In this document: positions 17,544 to 26,717 of the stretch, one piece after another
Numbering within the stretch: position 1 is the first letter of the stretch
Layout of the letters: every line of letters begins with the position of its first letter
Source of the DNA: BPGX01 sp035405785
Lineage (GTDB): Bacteria > Bacteroidota > Bacteroidia > B-17B0 > Aurantibacillaceae
NCBI GenBank assembly: GCA_035405785.1
Contig: DAONJS010000002.1
Coordinates: forward strand, 186,001 to 250,000
Length of the DNA stretch: 64,000 bases
Direction of reading: 5' to 3'
Program-made: the position numbers and the translations under genes
Notes under the pieces: generated by a model
What the model was told of the DNA's origin: nothing
Databases searched by the model: none
What the model saw: the letters and a program-made list of their open reading frames with translations, nothing else

Positions 17544-20063
17544 ATGGAAAACAAAGAACACATTATCCCTATCAATATTGAAGATGAAATGAAAACAGCG
17601 TACATTGATTATTCAATGTCTGTGATAGTATCTCGTGCTTTACCTGATGTACGCGATGGTCTTAAACCCGTACACAGAAGAGTACTTTATGGAATGCTTG
17701 AACTTGGATTACAACATAATAAACCATACAAAAAATCAGCCCGTATAGTAGGGGAAGTTTTAGGTAAATATCATCCTCACGGCGATGCAAGTGTATATGA
17801 TACAATGGTTAGAATGGCTCAAGATTGGAGTTTACGATACACACTTGTAGATGGGCAAGGTAACTTTGGAAGTATGGATGGAGACCCACCTGCCGCTATG
17901 CGTTATACCGAAGCACGACTTACCAAACTTGCAGAAGAACTACTGGTAGATATTGATAAAAACACAGTGGATTTCAAACCTAATTTTGATGATTCTCTTC
18001 AAGAACCCACTGTATTACCTGCAGCTTTTCCAAACTTGCTTGTTAACGGAGCATCGGGCATTGCAGTAGGTATGGCTACTAATATGGCTCCTCATAATCT
18101 TTCTGAATGTATTGATGCCATTATAGATTATATTCAAAATGAAGAAATTCCAATTGAAGATTTGATGAAGCATATTAAATGTCCTGATTTTCCTACTGGA
18201 GGTATTATTTATGGATACGAAGGAATTAAAGAAGCATATCTTACTGGAAGAGGAAGAGTAGTTATCAGAGCAAAAACAGAAATAGAAGAAGTAAAAGACA
18301 GATACAGAATTGTAGTAACCGAAGTGCCTTATCAAATCAATAAGGCAGAAATGATAGAAGCACAATGGAAATTAGTAGAAGATAAAAAAATTGAGGGCAT
18401 TAGCGAAATCAGAGATGAAAGTAATAGAGAAGGTATTCGTATAGTATATGAACTTAAAAGAGATGCTAATCCACAAGTTGTTCTAAATAATCTTTACAAA
18501 TATTCTGCACTACAATCATACTTTAATATCAATAATGTTGTACTTGTAAATGGTCGTCCAAAACTTTTGAACTTAAAAGATCTTATTAAATACTTTGTTT
18601 TACACAGAATAGAAGTAGTAGTAAGAAGAACAAAATTTGAATTAGATCAGGCAGAAAAAAGAGCCCATATTTTGCAAGGTTTATTGATTGCTATTGACCA
18701 TTTAGATGAAGTTATTAAAATTATTAGAGAAAGTGAAACACCAGATATTGCAAAGGATATTTTAATGTCAAAATTTAATCTCTCTGAAGTGCAGGCAAGA
18801 GCTATTTTAGATATGCGATTAAGAGCACTTACTGGATTAGAAAGAGATAAACTGAAAGCTGAGTATGATGAATTGATGAAAAAAATTGAATATTATAAAG
18901 AAGTATTAGCAAGTGAAGCATTACAAAAACAAATAGTTACAGACGAATTAAAACAAATTAAAGAAAAATATGGTGATGCCCGCAGAACTGAATTAGTTTA
19001 TAGTGCAGATGAAATCAGAATGGAAGATATTATACCTGATGAAACAGTTGTGATTACTATTTCACATTTAGGCTATATCAAAAGAACTAATTTAGATGAA
19101 TATCGCAAACAAAACAGAGGCGGAAAAGGAAGTAAAGGCGTTGCTACCCGTGAAGAAGATTTTGTAGAACACATGTTTATTGCTACAAATCATAATTATT
19201 TATTACTCTTTACAGAAAAAGGAAAATGTTACTGGCTAAGAGTATTTGATATTCCTGAAGGTAATAAACAAAGTAAAGGAAGACCTATTCAAAATTTAAT
19301 TGCTATTGAACAAAATGATAAAATAAGAGCATTTATCAATGTAAATAATTTGAGCAACGAAGAGTACATCAATAATAATTATATTGTATTGTGTACCAAA
19401 AATGGAATTATTAAAAAAACATTATTAGAAGAATATTCAAGACCTCGTACAAATGGAATCATTGCTGTTAATATCAGAGAAGGCGACCAACTTATTGAAG
19501 CCGTACTTACAAATGGAAAATGTGATTTAATGATTGCATCAAAATTTGGAAAGGTTTGCAGATTTAATGAAGAAAAAGTTAGGGCAATGGGCAGAAATGC
19601 AAGTGGTGTGATTGGAATTGATTTAGAAGACGATACCTTTACAAATATCCAAAATGAAGTGATTGGAATGGTGGCAATTGATGATCCATCAAAAACTATA
19701 ATGGTAGTAAGTGAAAAAGGTTATGGTAAAAGATCTGAAATTGATGAATACAGAATAACCAACAGAGGCGGAAAGGGCGTGAAAACAATGAATATTACAG
19801 AAAAAACAGGTTTGTTAGTAGGAATAAAAGCCGTTACAGATAATGACGATTTAATGATTATTACTAAAAATGGTATTACTATCAGGTTGAGTTTGAAAGA
19901 TATTAGAGTAATGGGCAGAAACACACAAGGCGTAAGATTGATTAACTTAGATGATACCGACGAAATAGCTGCCGTAACTATTGTAGAACACGAAGAAGAA
20001 GTTGATGATAATTCAGAAAACTCAAATACTTCACCCAGCACTACAGAAGATGCACAGAGTTAA
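17544..20063 (+). CDS. gyrA: DNA gyrase subunit A
   Basis: GyrA cuts and rejoins DNA in the supercoiling tetramer with GyrB. The 839-residue protein starts with the breakage domain; the catalytic Tyr121 lies in AAMRYTEARL. The quinolone-resistance region reads GKYHPHGDASVYDT, so the position of E. coli Ser83 is Ala82, as in mycobacteria, while Asp87 is conserved as Asp86. The C-terminal beta-pinwheel carries QNRGGKGSKGV near residue 530, a slightly altered GyrA box (consensus QRRGGKG), which supports gyrase over ParC. The tail is acidic (EHEEEVDDNSENS). A weak -7 element TATTTTAG (17502-17509) lies 34 bp upstream. Confidence 0.95.
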   Translation: MENKEHIIPINIEDEMKTAYIDYSMSVIVSRALPDVRDGLKPVHRRVLYGMLELGLQHNKPYKKSARIVGEVLGKYHPHGDASVYDTMVRMAQDWSLRYTLVDGQGNFGSMDGDPPAAMRYTEARLTKLAEELLVDIDKNTVDFKPNFDDSLQEPTVLPAAFPNLLVNGASGIAVGMATNMAPHNLSECIDAIIDYIQNEEIPIEDLMKHIKCPDFPTGGIIYGYEGIKEAYLTGRGRVVIRAKTEIEEVKDRYRIVVTEVPYQINKAEMIEAQWKLVEDKKIEGISEIRDESNREGIRIVYELKRDANPQVVLNNLYKYSALQSYFNINNVVLVNGRPKLLNLKDLIKYFVLHRIEVVVRRTKFELDQAEKRAHILQGLLIAIDHLDEVIKIIRESETPDIAKDILMSKFNLSEVQARAILDMRLRALTGLERDKLKAEYDELMKKIEYYKEVLASEALQKQIVTDELKQIKEKYGDARRTELVYSADEIRMEDIIPDETVVITISHLGYIKRTNLDEYRKQNRGGKGSKGVATREEDFVEHMFIATNHNYLLLFTEKGKCYWLRVFDIPEGNKQSKGRPIQNLIAIEQNDKIRAFINVNNLSNEEYINNNYIVLCTKNGIIKKTLLEEYSRPRTNGIIAVNIREGDQLIEAVLTNGKCDLMIASKFGKVCRFNEEKVRAMGRNASGVIGIDLEDDTFTNIQNEVIGMVAIDDPSKTIMVVSEKGYGKRSEIDEYRITNRGGKGVKTMNITEKTGLLVGIKAVTDNDDLMIITKNGITIRLSLKDIRVMGRNTQGVRLINLDDTDEIAAVTIVEHEEEVDDNSENSNTSPSTTEDAQS

Positions 20064-20222
20064 GTAATTTAGATATAAATATTTTTTATTCTAAAAAGCC
20101 GATATGTTGTAAAACAAGATTTTCAGCATATTACAAGCATGGATATATTTTAAATGCATACAGCATTAAAGTCATAATTACAAGAGTTTAAAATCAATAT
20201 TGCAAATTTAAAAACATTACTT

Positions 20223-20684
20223 ATGAATCCAAAAGAAAAATTTTTTAGAGAAGATTACATACCTTTATTAAAAAAATTAACGGGCAATGAAAAACCAAGA
20301 TGGGGCAAACTTTCTCCACAAGCTATGATTGAACACATGACCGATTCAATAGGTATAGGATGGAAAAGAATTGTACAGCCACTTTATACTTCACCAGAAA
20401 ATTTACCCAAAGCAAAAGCATTTATGCTTAGTGATAAACCTTTCAAAGAAAATACACCTAATCCTTATATGCCCGATACTCCTCCACCATTAAGAAATAA
20501 AGATATTGCATCAGCCATTGAAGAACTTGAAAGAGAAATACAATCTTTCTTAAACTTTCATCAGCAAAATCCTGGATTCATTGTTCAAAATCCTTTCTTT
20601 GGCGATTTGAACTATGAAGAATGGTTGCATTTATTACACAAACATGCCATTCACCATCTCAAACAATTTGGACTCATTGATTAA
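20223..20684 (+). CDS. DUF1569/DinB-fold protein
   Basis: A 153-residue soluble protein. It has WGKLSPQAMIEHMTDS near residue 30 and a C-terminal NYEEWLHLLHKHAIHHLKQFGL, the pattern of DUF1569-like members of the DinB four-helix superfamily, in which the scattered His residues usually bind a metal. A proline-rich loop (NPYMPDTPPPLRNKD) separates the helices. Substrate and role are unknown. It lies alone between gyrA and rlmB with 159- and 141-bp flanks that contain no recognised repeat family or clear promoter. Confidence 0.6.
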   Translation: MNPKEKFFREDYIPLLKKLTGNEKPRWGKLSPQAMIEHMTDSIGIGWKRIVQPLYTSPENLPKAKAFMLSDKPFKENTPNPYMPDTPPPLRNKDIASAIEELEREIQSFLNFHQQNPGFIVQNPFFGDLNYEEWLHLLHKHAIHHLKQFGLID

Positions 20685-20825
20685 ACCAAATTTTACAAAT
20701 TATACTCTAAATTCTACAATAAAAGAAACGAGCATGATTGTGAACAAGAACAAAGAAGAAAAAAACTTTAGAAATTCGCAATTATGAAGTTCCTTCTATT
20801 CATAAAAACAAATAAAAATTTTTAA

Positions 20826-21578
20826 ATGAAATCAAATAATAATGAACTAATATACGGCATTCGGGCAATTGAAGAAATCCTAAATGACCCCTCAAAAGAA
20901 AAAAACATTGAAAAGATTTTTGTTGATGAAAAAAAACACCGATCTTTATCTAATCTGCTTAACAAAGCAAGAGAACATAAAATATCTGTGCAATATGTGC
21001 CAGAAGCAAAAATTGAAAAGTTAGCAAAAGGAAAGAATCATCAGGGAATAGTTGCTCATATCATTGAAGTAACTTACTGGAAATTATCCGACCTGCTTCA
21101 TTCAAAAAAAATACAACTCATTCTTTTTTTAGACAGAATCACAGATGTAAGAAATTTCGGATCAATTGCCCGAAGTGCTTATGCAATGGGCGTAGATGCT
21201 ATACTTATCCCTTCAAAAGATTCAGCATCAATTAATTCAGATGCTATCAAGACATCGGCTGGGGCTTTATTAAAAATTCCAGTTTGCAAAGAAGAAAATG
21301 TTTTAGAAACGTTGCAATTACTAAAAAAAAGTGGGTTTCAAATAATTGCCTGTCACGAAAAAACAAGCAAGTTAATTTACGAACAAGATTTTACACAACC
21401 TTCTGTAATTATTTTAGGTTCTGAACACAATGGTATTCTAAAAAATTACTTATCCATTTGTGATAGTGAAGTGAAAATACCAATGGCAAAACCTTTTGAC
21501 TCTCTGAATGTTTCCGTATCAGCAGGAATTGTATTATATGAAGTTCAAAGGCAAAAGGAAGTGAAAAGTGAAAAGTGA
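20826..21578 (+). CDS. rlmB: 23S rRNA (guanosine-2'-O-)-methyltransferase RlmB-like
   Basis: A SPOUT enzyme that by family methylates G2251 of 23S rRNA. The N-terminal substrate-binding domain (YGIRAIEEILNDPS, then KNHQGIVAHI) is joined to a SpoU domain with LDRITDVRNFGSIARSAYAMG, SADAIK-type NSDAIKTSAGALL, ILGSEHNGI and IPMAKPFDSLNVSVSAGIVLYE. The 250-residue length is standard. The natural end is probably near YEVQRQK: the last residues (VKSEK) and the TGA are encoded by the first units of a GTGAAAA array starting at 21561. A second, shorter SpoU enzyme is encoded at 3789. Confidence 0.92.
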   Translation: MKSNNNELIYGIRAIEEILNDPSKEKNIEKIFVDEKKHRSLSNLLNKAREHKISVQYVPEAKIEKLAKGKNHQGIVAHIIEVTYWKLSDLLHSKKIQLILFLDRITDVRNFGSIARSAYAMGVDAILIPSKDSASINSDAIKTSAGALLKIPVCKEENVLETLQLLKKSGFQIIACHEKTSKLIYEQDFTQPSVIILGSEHNGILKNYLSICDSEVKIPMAKPFDSLNVSVSAGIVLYEVQRQKEVKSEK

Positions 21579-21893
21579 AAAACGAAAAGTGAAAAATGAA
21601 GAGTAAAAAGTGAATTATTTTTAGTGCCGACGCTTTTGGTCGGCATGCTGACATTCATCGTCAGCATTTTGATTTTTTAGTGTTTAGTTTTTAATTGTAT
21701 TGAATTAGTAACTCAAAATTAAAAATGCAGACGATGTTGTTTCACAACATATCAGCATTCTAACCTATAGCGTCAGCACTCATAAATCAAAACTCATTAA
21801 ACTTTGCGTCTTTGCGACTTCGCGGTAAAAATTTTAATAATGGCTGAATAAACTGAATAATTAAATATTGAGCATTGAACTTTGAAAATTAAT
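21561..21893. repeat. GTGAAAA array, two hairpin elements, TTTGCG words
   Basis: 21561-21616: eight 7-nt units (GTGAAAA x3, ACGAAAA, GTGAAAA, ATGAAGA, GTAAAAA, GTGAATT). 21624-21668: double hairpin GCCGAC/GTCGGC then ATGCTGAC/GTCAGCAT. 21726-21780: related element whose hairpin arms are ATGTTGT/ACAACAT. 21799-21848: TTTGCGTCTTTGCG plus CGCGGTAAAAATTTTAAT, an inverted near-copy of 4404-4448. 21866-21893: TTGAGCATTGAA words. No gene is seen in this gap. Confidence 0.85.
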
Positions 21894-21908
21894 AATCACA
21901 AAACTCTT

Positions 21909-22598
21909 TCAAACTATATTCAACTTTTCTAATGCTTCTTGAGAAGCCAATTGCTCGGCTTGTTTTTTGTTGTAATGCTTGCCTACTGCTATTTTTTCCT
22001 GATTGATAAATAATGCTACCCAAAATACTTTACCCTCTTTTGTGTTTTCAGTTTTTTCTACTTCAAATTGAATTTTCCATTTATACTTTTGTGCTAACTG
22101 AATTATTTTTGACTTATAATCTGTATCTTCTAATTGTGTTACTTCATCTAATTGTTGTAAAATTTTTTCCTTAATAAATTGTTCTGCATAAGTTATTCCT
22201 CTGTCTAAATAAATTGACCCTATAATGGATTCAATAATATCTGCATAAACAGAAGATTTGTCTAACTCTGCTTTATTTAATTGATGATTGATAAATTTTT
22301 GAAGATTAAATTTTAATGCAATTTCTTTAAGGATAAATTTATTAACAAGTTTGGATCTTAATTTAGTTAAATCACCTTCTGATAAATCAGGATATGTATT
22401 ATACAAATGAGATGCAATGACAAAATTTAATACAGCATCTCCTAAAAACTCTAATCTTTGATAATTAGCTGATATCTTTTTACTGGGATGTGTAAGGGCT
22501 TCTTTGTATAATGCAATATCTTTTACTTCAAAATTAAGAAAACTTTCTAAATCTTTGGTGAATTCGTCCTTTACTTTTTTTCTAAAAAACTTAAGCAA
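21909..22598 (-). CDS. rnc: Ribonuclease III
   Basis: RNase III cleaves double-stranded RNA, for example rRNA precursors. The 229-residue protein has the signature RLEFLGDAVLNFVIA with Glu50 and Asp54 as catalytic acids, a second acidic site in YADIIESIIGSIYLD, and a C-terminal double-stranded-RNA-binding domain (DYKSKIIQLAQKYKW to KKQAEQLASQEALEKL). It starts 11 bp after fabF and is the third gene of an acpP-fabF-rnc operon, a conserved order in many bacteria. Confidence 0.96.
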   Translation of the reverse strand: MLKFFRKKVKDEFTKDLESFLNFEVKDIALYKEALTHPSKKISANYQRLEFLGDAVLNFVIASHLYNTYPDLSEGDLTKLRSKLVNKFILKEIALKFNLQKFINHQLNKAELDKSSVYADIIESIIGSIYLDRGITYAEQFIKEKILQQLDEVTQLEDTDYKSKIIQLAQKYKWKIQFEVEKTENTKEGKVFWVALFINQEKIAVGKHYNKKQAEQLASQEALEKLNIV

Positions 22599-22609
22599 TA
22601 ATGTTTATT

Positions 22610-23866
22610 TTATGGAATAAACTTTTTAATGACAACAGCCGCATTATGTCCGCCAAATCCGAAAGTATTACTCATTGCTACATTAACAACTCTTTTTTGC
22701 ATTTTATTAAAGGTCAGATTTAATCTTGGATCTATTTCTGGGTCATCAGTAAAGTGGTTAATAGTAGGCGGAATAGCATCTTCTTTTACAGCAAGAATTG
22801 TTGCAATGGCTTCAATGATTCCTGCGGCACCTAAAAGGTGTCCAGTCATTGATTTAGTAGAACTTATGTTTAATTTATAAGCATGTTCACCAAATAAACT
22901 TACTATTGCTTTTAATTCTGCTACATCACCAAGAGGTGTAGAAGTGCCGTGTGTATTGATATAATCAATATCAGTAACAGACAAACCTGCATCATCCAAT
23001 GCTCTTTGCATTACAAGTTTAGCACCTAAACCTTCTGGATGTGGGGCAGTAATATGATAAGCATCAGCACTCATTCCACCACCTACAACTTCGGCATATA
23101 TTTTTGCACCTCTGTTAAGTGCATGTTCTAATTCTTCTAATACAATAGCACCACCACCTTCACCTAATACAAATCCATCTCTGTCTTTATCATAAGGGCG
23201 GGAAGCCGTTTTGTAATTTTCATTGTTAGTGCTTAATGCTTGTGCGGCATTAAAACCTCCAATACCTGATTCGTTGATTGCGGCTTCACTACCACCTGCT
23301 ACAATAGCAATGGCTTTTCCCCAACGAATATAATTAAAGGCATCTATTATTGCATTAGTGGACGAAGCACAGGCAGATACTGTAGTAAAATTAGGTCCTC
23401 TTAATCCATAACGAATAGAAATATGACCACTACAAATATCGGCAATCATTTTAGGAATAAAGAATGGGTTAAATCTTGGAGTTCCATCGCCTTTTGCAAA
23501 AGCAAAAGTTTCCTGCTGGAAGGTATCTAAACCTCCAATACCAGAACCCCAAATAACACCTACTTCATCTTTATTGATATTATCGCCAGCTATACCCGAT
23601 TCAGTAATGGCCTGAACTGCTGCTGCCATTCCATAATGGGTATAAGTATCAACTTTGCGGGCGTCTTTTTTATCAAAATAATCTAATACATTAAAATTTT
23701 TAACCTCGCAGGCAAAGCGGGTTTTGAACTTTGAAGCATCAAATCTTGTAATAGGACCGGCGCCACTTACACCATTTAGAAGGTTTGTCCAATATTCCTG
23801 AACAGAATTTCCCAATGGAGTAACAGCGCCAATACCTGTTACTACTACTCTTTTAGGGAGTTTCAT
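22610..23866 (-). CDS. fabF: 3-oxoacyl-ACP synthase II
   Basis: FabF elongates fatty acids by condensing malonyl-ACP with acyl-ACP. The 418-residue protein has the Cys-His-His triad: Cys166 in TVSACASSTNAI, the His in NTHGTSTPLGD and the His in MTGHLLGAAG. It opens with the usual RVVVTGIGAVTPLGN and ends with the glycine-rich NTFGFGGHNAAVV. It is 6 bp downstream of acpP and directly upstream of rnc, so all three are read as one transcript. Confidence 0.97.
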   Translation of the reverse strand: MKLPKRVVVTGIGAVTPLGNSVQEYWTNLLNGVSGAGPITRFDASKFKTRFACEVKNFNVLDYFDKKDARKVDTYTHYGMAAAVQAITESGIAGDNINKDEVGVIWGSGIGGLDTFQQETFAFAKGDGTPRFNPFFIPKMIADICSGHISIRYGLRGPNFTTVSACASSTNAIIDAFNYIRWGKAIAIVAGGSEAAINESGIGGFNAAQALSTNNENYKTASRPYDKDRDGFVLGEGGGAIVLEELEHALNRGAKIYAEVVGGGMSADAYHITAPHPEGLGAKLVMQRALDDAGLSVTDIDYINTHGTSTPLGDVAELKAIVSLFGEHAYKLNISSTKSMTGHLLGAAGIIEAIATILAVKEDAIPPTINHFTDDPEIDPRLNLTFNKMQKRVVNVAMSNTFGFGGHNAAVVIKKFIP

Positions 23867-23872
23867 TCAAAA

Positions 23873-24109
23873 TTATTTTTTTACATTAGATTCAATGTAG
23901 GCAATAGCTTCTCCTACAGTAGAGATTTTTTCTGCTTGTTCATCAGGAATAGCAATGTCAAACTCTTTTTCAAACTCCATAATGAGTTCTACTGTGTCTA
24001 ATGAATCTGCACCTAAATCTGTAAATTTTGCAGTTTCTGTAACTTCTTTTTCATCTACACCTAATTTGTCAACAATGATTGCTTTTACTTTGCTTGCGAT
24101 TTCTGACAT
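23873..24109 (-). CDS. acpP: Acyl carrier protein
   Basis: The small acidic carrier (78 residues) of fatty-acid synthesis. The phosphopantetheine attachment site is Ser36 in DLGADSLDTVELIMEFE. The length and the strongly negative composition are typical. It is the first gene of the acpP-fabF-rnc operon, with a consensus -7 element 20 bp before the start codon. Confidence 0.98.
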   Translation of the reverse strand: MSEIASKVKAIIVDKLGVDEKEVTETAKFTDLGADSLDTVELIMEFEKEFDIAIPDEQAEKISTVGEAIAYIESNVKK

Positions 24110-24129
24110 AGTTTTATTTTTTAAGGCGG

Positions 24130-24137
24130 CAAATTTA
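24130..24137 (-). promoter_or_regulatory. -7 element of the acpP-fabF-rnc operon
   Basis: TAAATTTG on the minus strand matches TAnnTTTG exactly, 20 bp before the acpP ATG. A divergent promoter serving the DUF2480 gene lies 64 bp away. Confidence 0.65.
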
Positions 24138-24200
24138 AGGAATAAAATTTTTAATTTCCAAAAACTAATTTTTTAAAAAAAGAATGTCCATAAATTGTCT

Positions 24201-24208
24201 TAATTTTG
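24201..24208 (+). promoter_or_regulatory. -7 element of the DUF2480 gene
   Basis: TAATTTTG is an exact match and ends 15 nt before the ATG at 24224. A TTG-initiated frame starting at 24206 would begin inside this element and is rejected. Confidence 0.65.
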
Positions 24209-24223
24209 CCCTTAAATTTAAAT

Positions 24224-24745
24224 ATGGACAAAGATATTGTAAATAAAGTTGCCCAAAGTCCAATAGTAACTATTGACTTGAAAGATTTTTACCCTTCTGA
24301 ATCTGAATTTAAAATTTTTGATATAGCGGATTTTTTATTTGAAAAACTAATTTTAAAGGAAAAAGATTACAGAACTGCTTTAAAGAATTTAGATTATAGC
24401 CAATACCAAAATAAATATGTGGGTATTACCTGCTCTGAAGATGTTATTATTCCTCAATGGGCATATTTATTAGCAGAAATACATTTGTTCCCATATGCTA
24501 AAAAGATTTTTTTTGCAGATAAAAAATCCATTATTCAAAAAATTATTTTGGATAAAATTGAAAATACAGATGTAGAAAAATATAGAGACAGACCAGTTGT
24601 CATTAAAGGATGTTCGGATGTAGACATTAGTATAGATGCATATATTGCCATTACTTACAAACTGATGAATGTGGCCAAAAGCATAATGTATGGAGAACCT
24701 TGTAGCAATGTTCCATTATTCAAAAAATCAATATTAAATAAATGA
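24224..24745 (+). CDS. DUF2480 family protein
   Basis: A 173-residue soluble protein of a family found almost only in Bacteroidota; function unknown. Hallmarks seen: VTIDLKDFYP near the N-terminus, LILKEKDYRTALKNLDYSQYQNKYV, SEDVIIPQWAYLLA and the C-terminal AKSIMYGEPCSNVPLFKK. The start is set by the promoter just upstream. Its stop overlaps the start of the next gene (ATGA), which implies coupled translation. Confidence 0.85.
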   Translation: MDKDIVNKVAQSPIVTIDLKDFYPSESEFKIFDIADFLFEKLILKEKDYRTALKNLDYSQYQNKYVGITCSEDVIIPQWAYLLAEIHLFPYAKKIFFADKKSIIQKIILDKIENTDVEKYRDRPVVIKGCSDVDISIDAYIAITYKLMNVAKSIMYGEPCSNVPLFKKSILNK

Positions 24746-25398
24746 TGAAAAAGATATTATCTCTACTTATTTGTAGTATTTCTCTATTTGCTCAAAAAAA
24801 TTATTCCTTTCAAATTGCTTTGCTAAAATACAATGGCGGCGGCGACTGGTATGCCAATATAGAAACTTCTTTGCCCAACTTGATTAAGTTTTGTAACAAA
24901 GAACTAAAAACAAACATCAACCCAGAACAGGCAATTGTAGAACCATCATCAAAAGATATTTTTAAATATCCATTTGTGCATATTACCGGACACGGAAATA
25001 TTATATTCTCTGATGCCGAAGCAGAAAATTTAAGAAAGTATTTAATAGCAGGTGGATTTTTACATATTAGTGATAATTATGGATTAGACAAATACATTCG
25101 CAGAGAAATGAAAAAGGTTTTTCCTGAATTAGAATTTGTTGAATTACCATTTAGTCATCCTATTTATCATCAAAAATATAATTTTCCGAATGGCTTACCA
25201 AAAATTCACGAACACGATAATAAAGCCCCACAAGGATTTGGATTGATTTATCAGGGAAGATTAGTATGTTTTTATGATTATGAATGTGATTTAGGCGATG
25301 GATGGGAAAATCCTGAAGTCCACAATGATTCTCCAGAAAAACATTTAGAAGCATTAAAAATGGGTGCAAATATCCTTCAGTTTGTTTTTACACAATAA
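24742..25398 (+). CDS. Exported DUF4159 domain protein
   Basis: A 218-residue protein with a signal peptide (MMKKILSLLICSISLFAQ) and a single DUF4159 domain: LLKYNGGGDWYANIETSLPN, HITGHGNIIFSDAEAENLRKYL and GGFLHISDNYGLDKYIRREM. The fold resembles glutamine-amidotransferase-like alpha/beta domains and may bind rather than hydrolyse a ligand; this is inference. It overlaps the DUF2480 gene by 4 bp. Its stop codon directly abuts the stop codon of the convergent permease gene. Confidence 0.85.
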   Translation: MMKKILSLLICSISLFAQKNYSFQIALLKYNGGGDWYANIETSLPNLIKFCNKELKTNINPEQAIVEPSSKDIFKYPFVHITGHGNIIFSDAEAENLRKYLIAGGFLHISDNYGLDKYIRREMKKVFPELEFVELPFSHPIYHQKYNFPNGLPKIHEHDNKAPQGFGLIYQGRLVCFYDYECDLGDGWENPEVHNDSPEKHLEALKMGANILQFVFTQ

Positions 25399-26652
25399 CT
25401 ACTCCCATCTCAATATCTGTGAAGGCGACATTTTACTAATCAAAAAAGTAGGTATATACATAAATATTAAACAGGTTAGCACCGTTCCTGTATTTAATAA
25501 AGCCCAATCTAAAAAGTGTAATTCTGTTGGAATGTAATCTATATAATATGCTTCAGGGTTTAATTTAAATAGGTGAAATTTTTGCTGAACAAAAACAAAT
25601 GCTAATGCAATGAAATTTCCAAATAATATCCCCCACCCTAAAATTTTTAATGAAATAAATAAAAAGATATTTTTAATACTCAAATTATTCATTCCAATGG
25701 CTTTGAGAATGCCTATCAAAGAAACTTTTTCTAAAATTAAAATGATGAGTGCAGATACCATATTTACTGCGGCCACTATTAACATTAATACAATGATAAT
25801 TACTGCATTTACATCAATCATTTCCAGCCAATTAAAAATAGAACTATACAAATCTTCTGCTGTGAGTAGTTGATAATTGTAAGGAATAATATCAATTAGT
25901 TCTTGTATGATTTGATTACCACTTTGATGATTTTTTCCATAAATTTCAATTTGTGAATACTCGTTGGAAGTCCAGTTATTGATTTTTTGTATTACTCTTG
26001 CATCTCCATAAATTAAAGCATTGTCCAATTCTCCCATTTGTGGATTAATGATTCCCTTTACATAAAAATCTCTTGAACGATAATCTAATTTTTCTTCTTC
26101 AGTATCAGTTTGTTTTTTTGTAACAAAATATACAATAATTTTTTGATTAAGTTTAATTTGCATCTTGTCTGCTAATTTTTTAGAAATAACTATATCTTTT
26201 GAAGTAGAAGTATCAGAAAACACAGGAAATTCCCCTTCCACAAAATAATCTTTTAATATAGTCCAATTAAACTGTTTAGTTACACCCTTGAAAACAATAC
26301 CTTCATTTTCTTCTTTAATTTTCAAAATACCATTTTTTATACAAACAGGTTCTGCAAATAAAACTGAAGGTGATTTTTGAATTAATTGTAATGTATCATC
26401 ACTAATAGAAAGAGAAAGTGTAGTAATATCCTGCGAACTTTGATAAGGCATAATAACTACATCAGAGGTCAAATTTTTTAATTTAGTAAAAATTTGATGC
26501 TTGAACCCACGAATAACTGCTACCGTTAATATCATAATAGCAATACCTAATGCAACGGCTATAGTGCCAATTTTAATAGCAGGTGTAGAGATGTTATGTT
26601 CTGTATTTTTGTTTTGAATTATTCTTTTGGCTATAAAAAAAACATCTTTCAT
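25399..26652 (-). CDS. ABC transporter permease of LolC/E-FtsX type
   Basis: A 417-residue inner-membrane protein. The topology is one N-terminal helix (about 25-45, IGTIAVALGIAIMILTVAVI), a periplasmic MacB-like domain, then three helices near the C-terminus (AVIIIVLMLIVAAVNMVSAL; KILGWGILFGNFIALAFVF; LLNTGTVLTCLIFMYIPTFL). The VSALIILILEKVSLIGILKAIGMN block is typical of LolC/LolE and related FtsX permeases that extract lipoproteins or other envelope substrates. No ATPase gene is adjacent, so its LolD partner must be elsewhere. The promoter must lie in the repeat-filled gap 26653-26717 or be weak; I see no good -7 element. Confidence 0.85.
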   Translation of the reverse strand: MKDVFFIAKRIIQNKNTEHNISTPAIKIGTIAVALGIAIMILTVAVIRGFKHQIFTKLKNLTSDVVIMPYQSSQDITTLSLSISDDTLQLIQKSPSVLFAEPVCIKNGILKIKEENEGIVFKGVTKQFNWTILKDYFVEGEFPVFSDTSTSKDIVISKKLADKMQIKLNQKIIVYFVTKKQTDTEEEKLDYRSRDFYVKGIINPQMGELDNALIYGDARVIQKINNWTSNEYSQIEIYGKNHQSGNQIIQELIDIIPYNYQLLTAEDLYSSIFNWLEMIDVNAVIIIVLMLIVAAVNMVSALIILILEKVSLIGILKAIGMNNLSIKNIFLFISLKILGWGILFGNFIALAFVFVQQKFHLFKLNPEAYYIDYIPTELHFLDWALLNTGTVLTCLIFMYIPTFLISKMSPSQILRWE

Positions 26653-26717
26653 ACTTGTTGCAAATATGCTAAATTTAAATTAGTTTTGAGTGTTGAGTTT
26701 TTAATTTTGAGTTTTGT

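Noticed and set aside
20064..20222. Possible riboswitch or terminator in the gyrA-DUF1569 gap
   Set aside because: Only weak inverted words (ATATGTTGTAA, TTACAAGCAT) and no stable stem with a T-run; I cannot support a regulatory call.
21561..21616. Tandem repeat considered as a CRISPR array
   Set aside because: Units are 7 nt with no spacers and no cas genes nearby.
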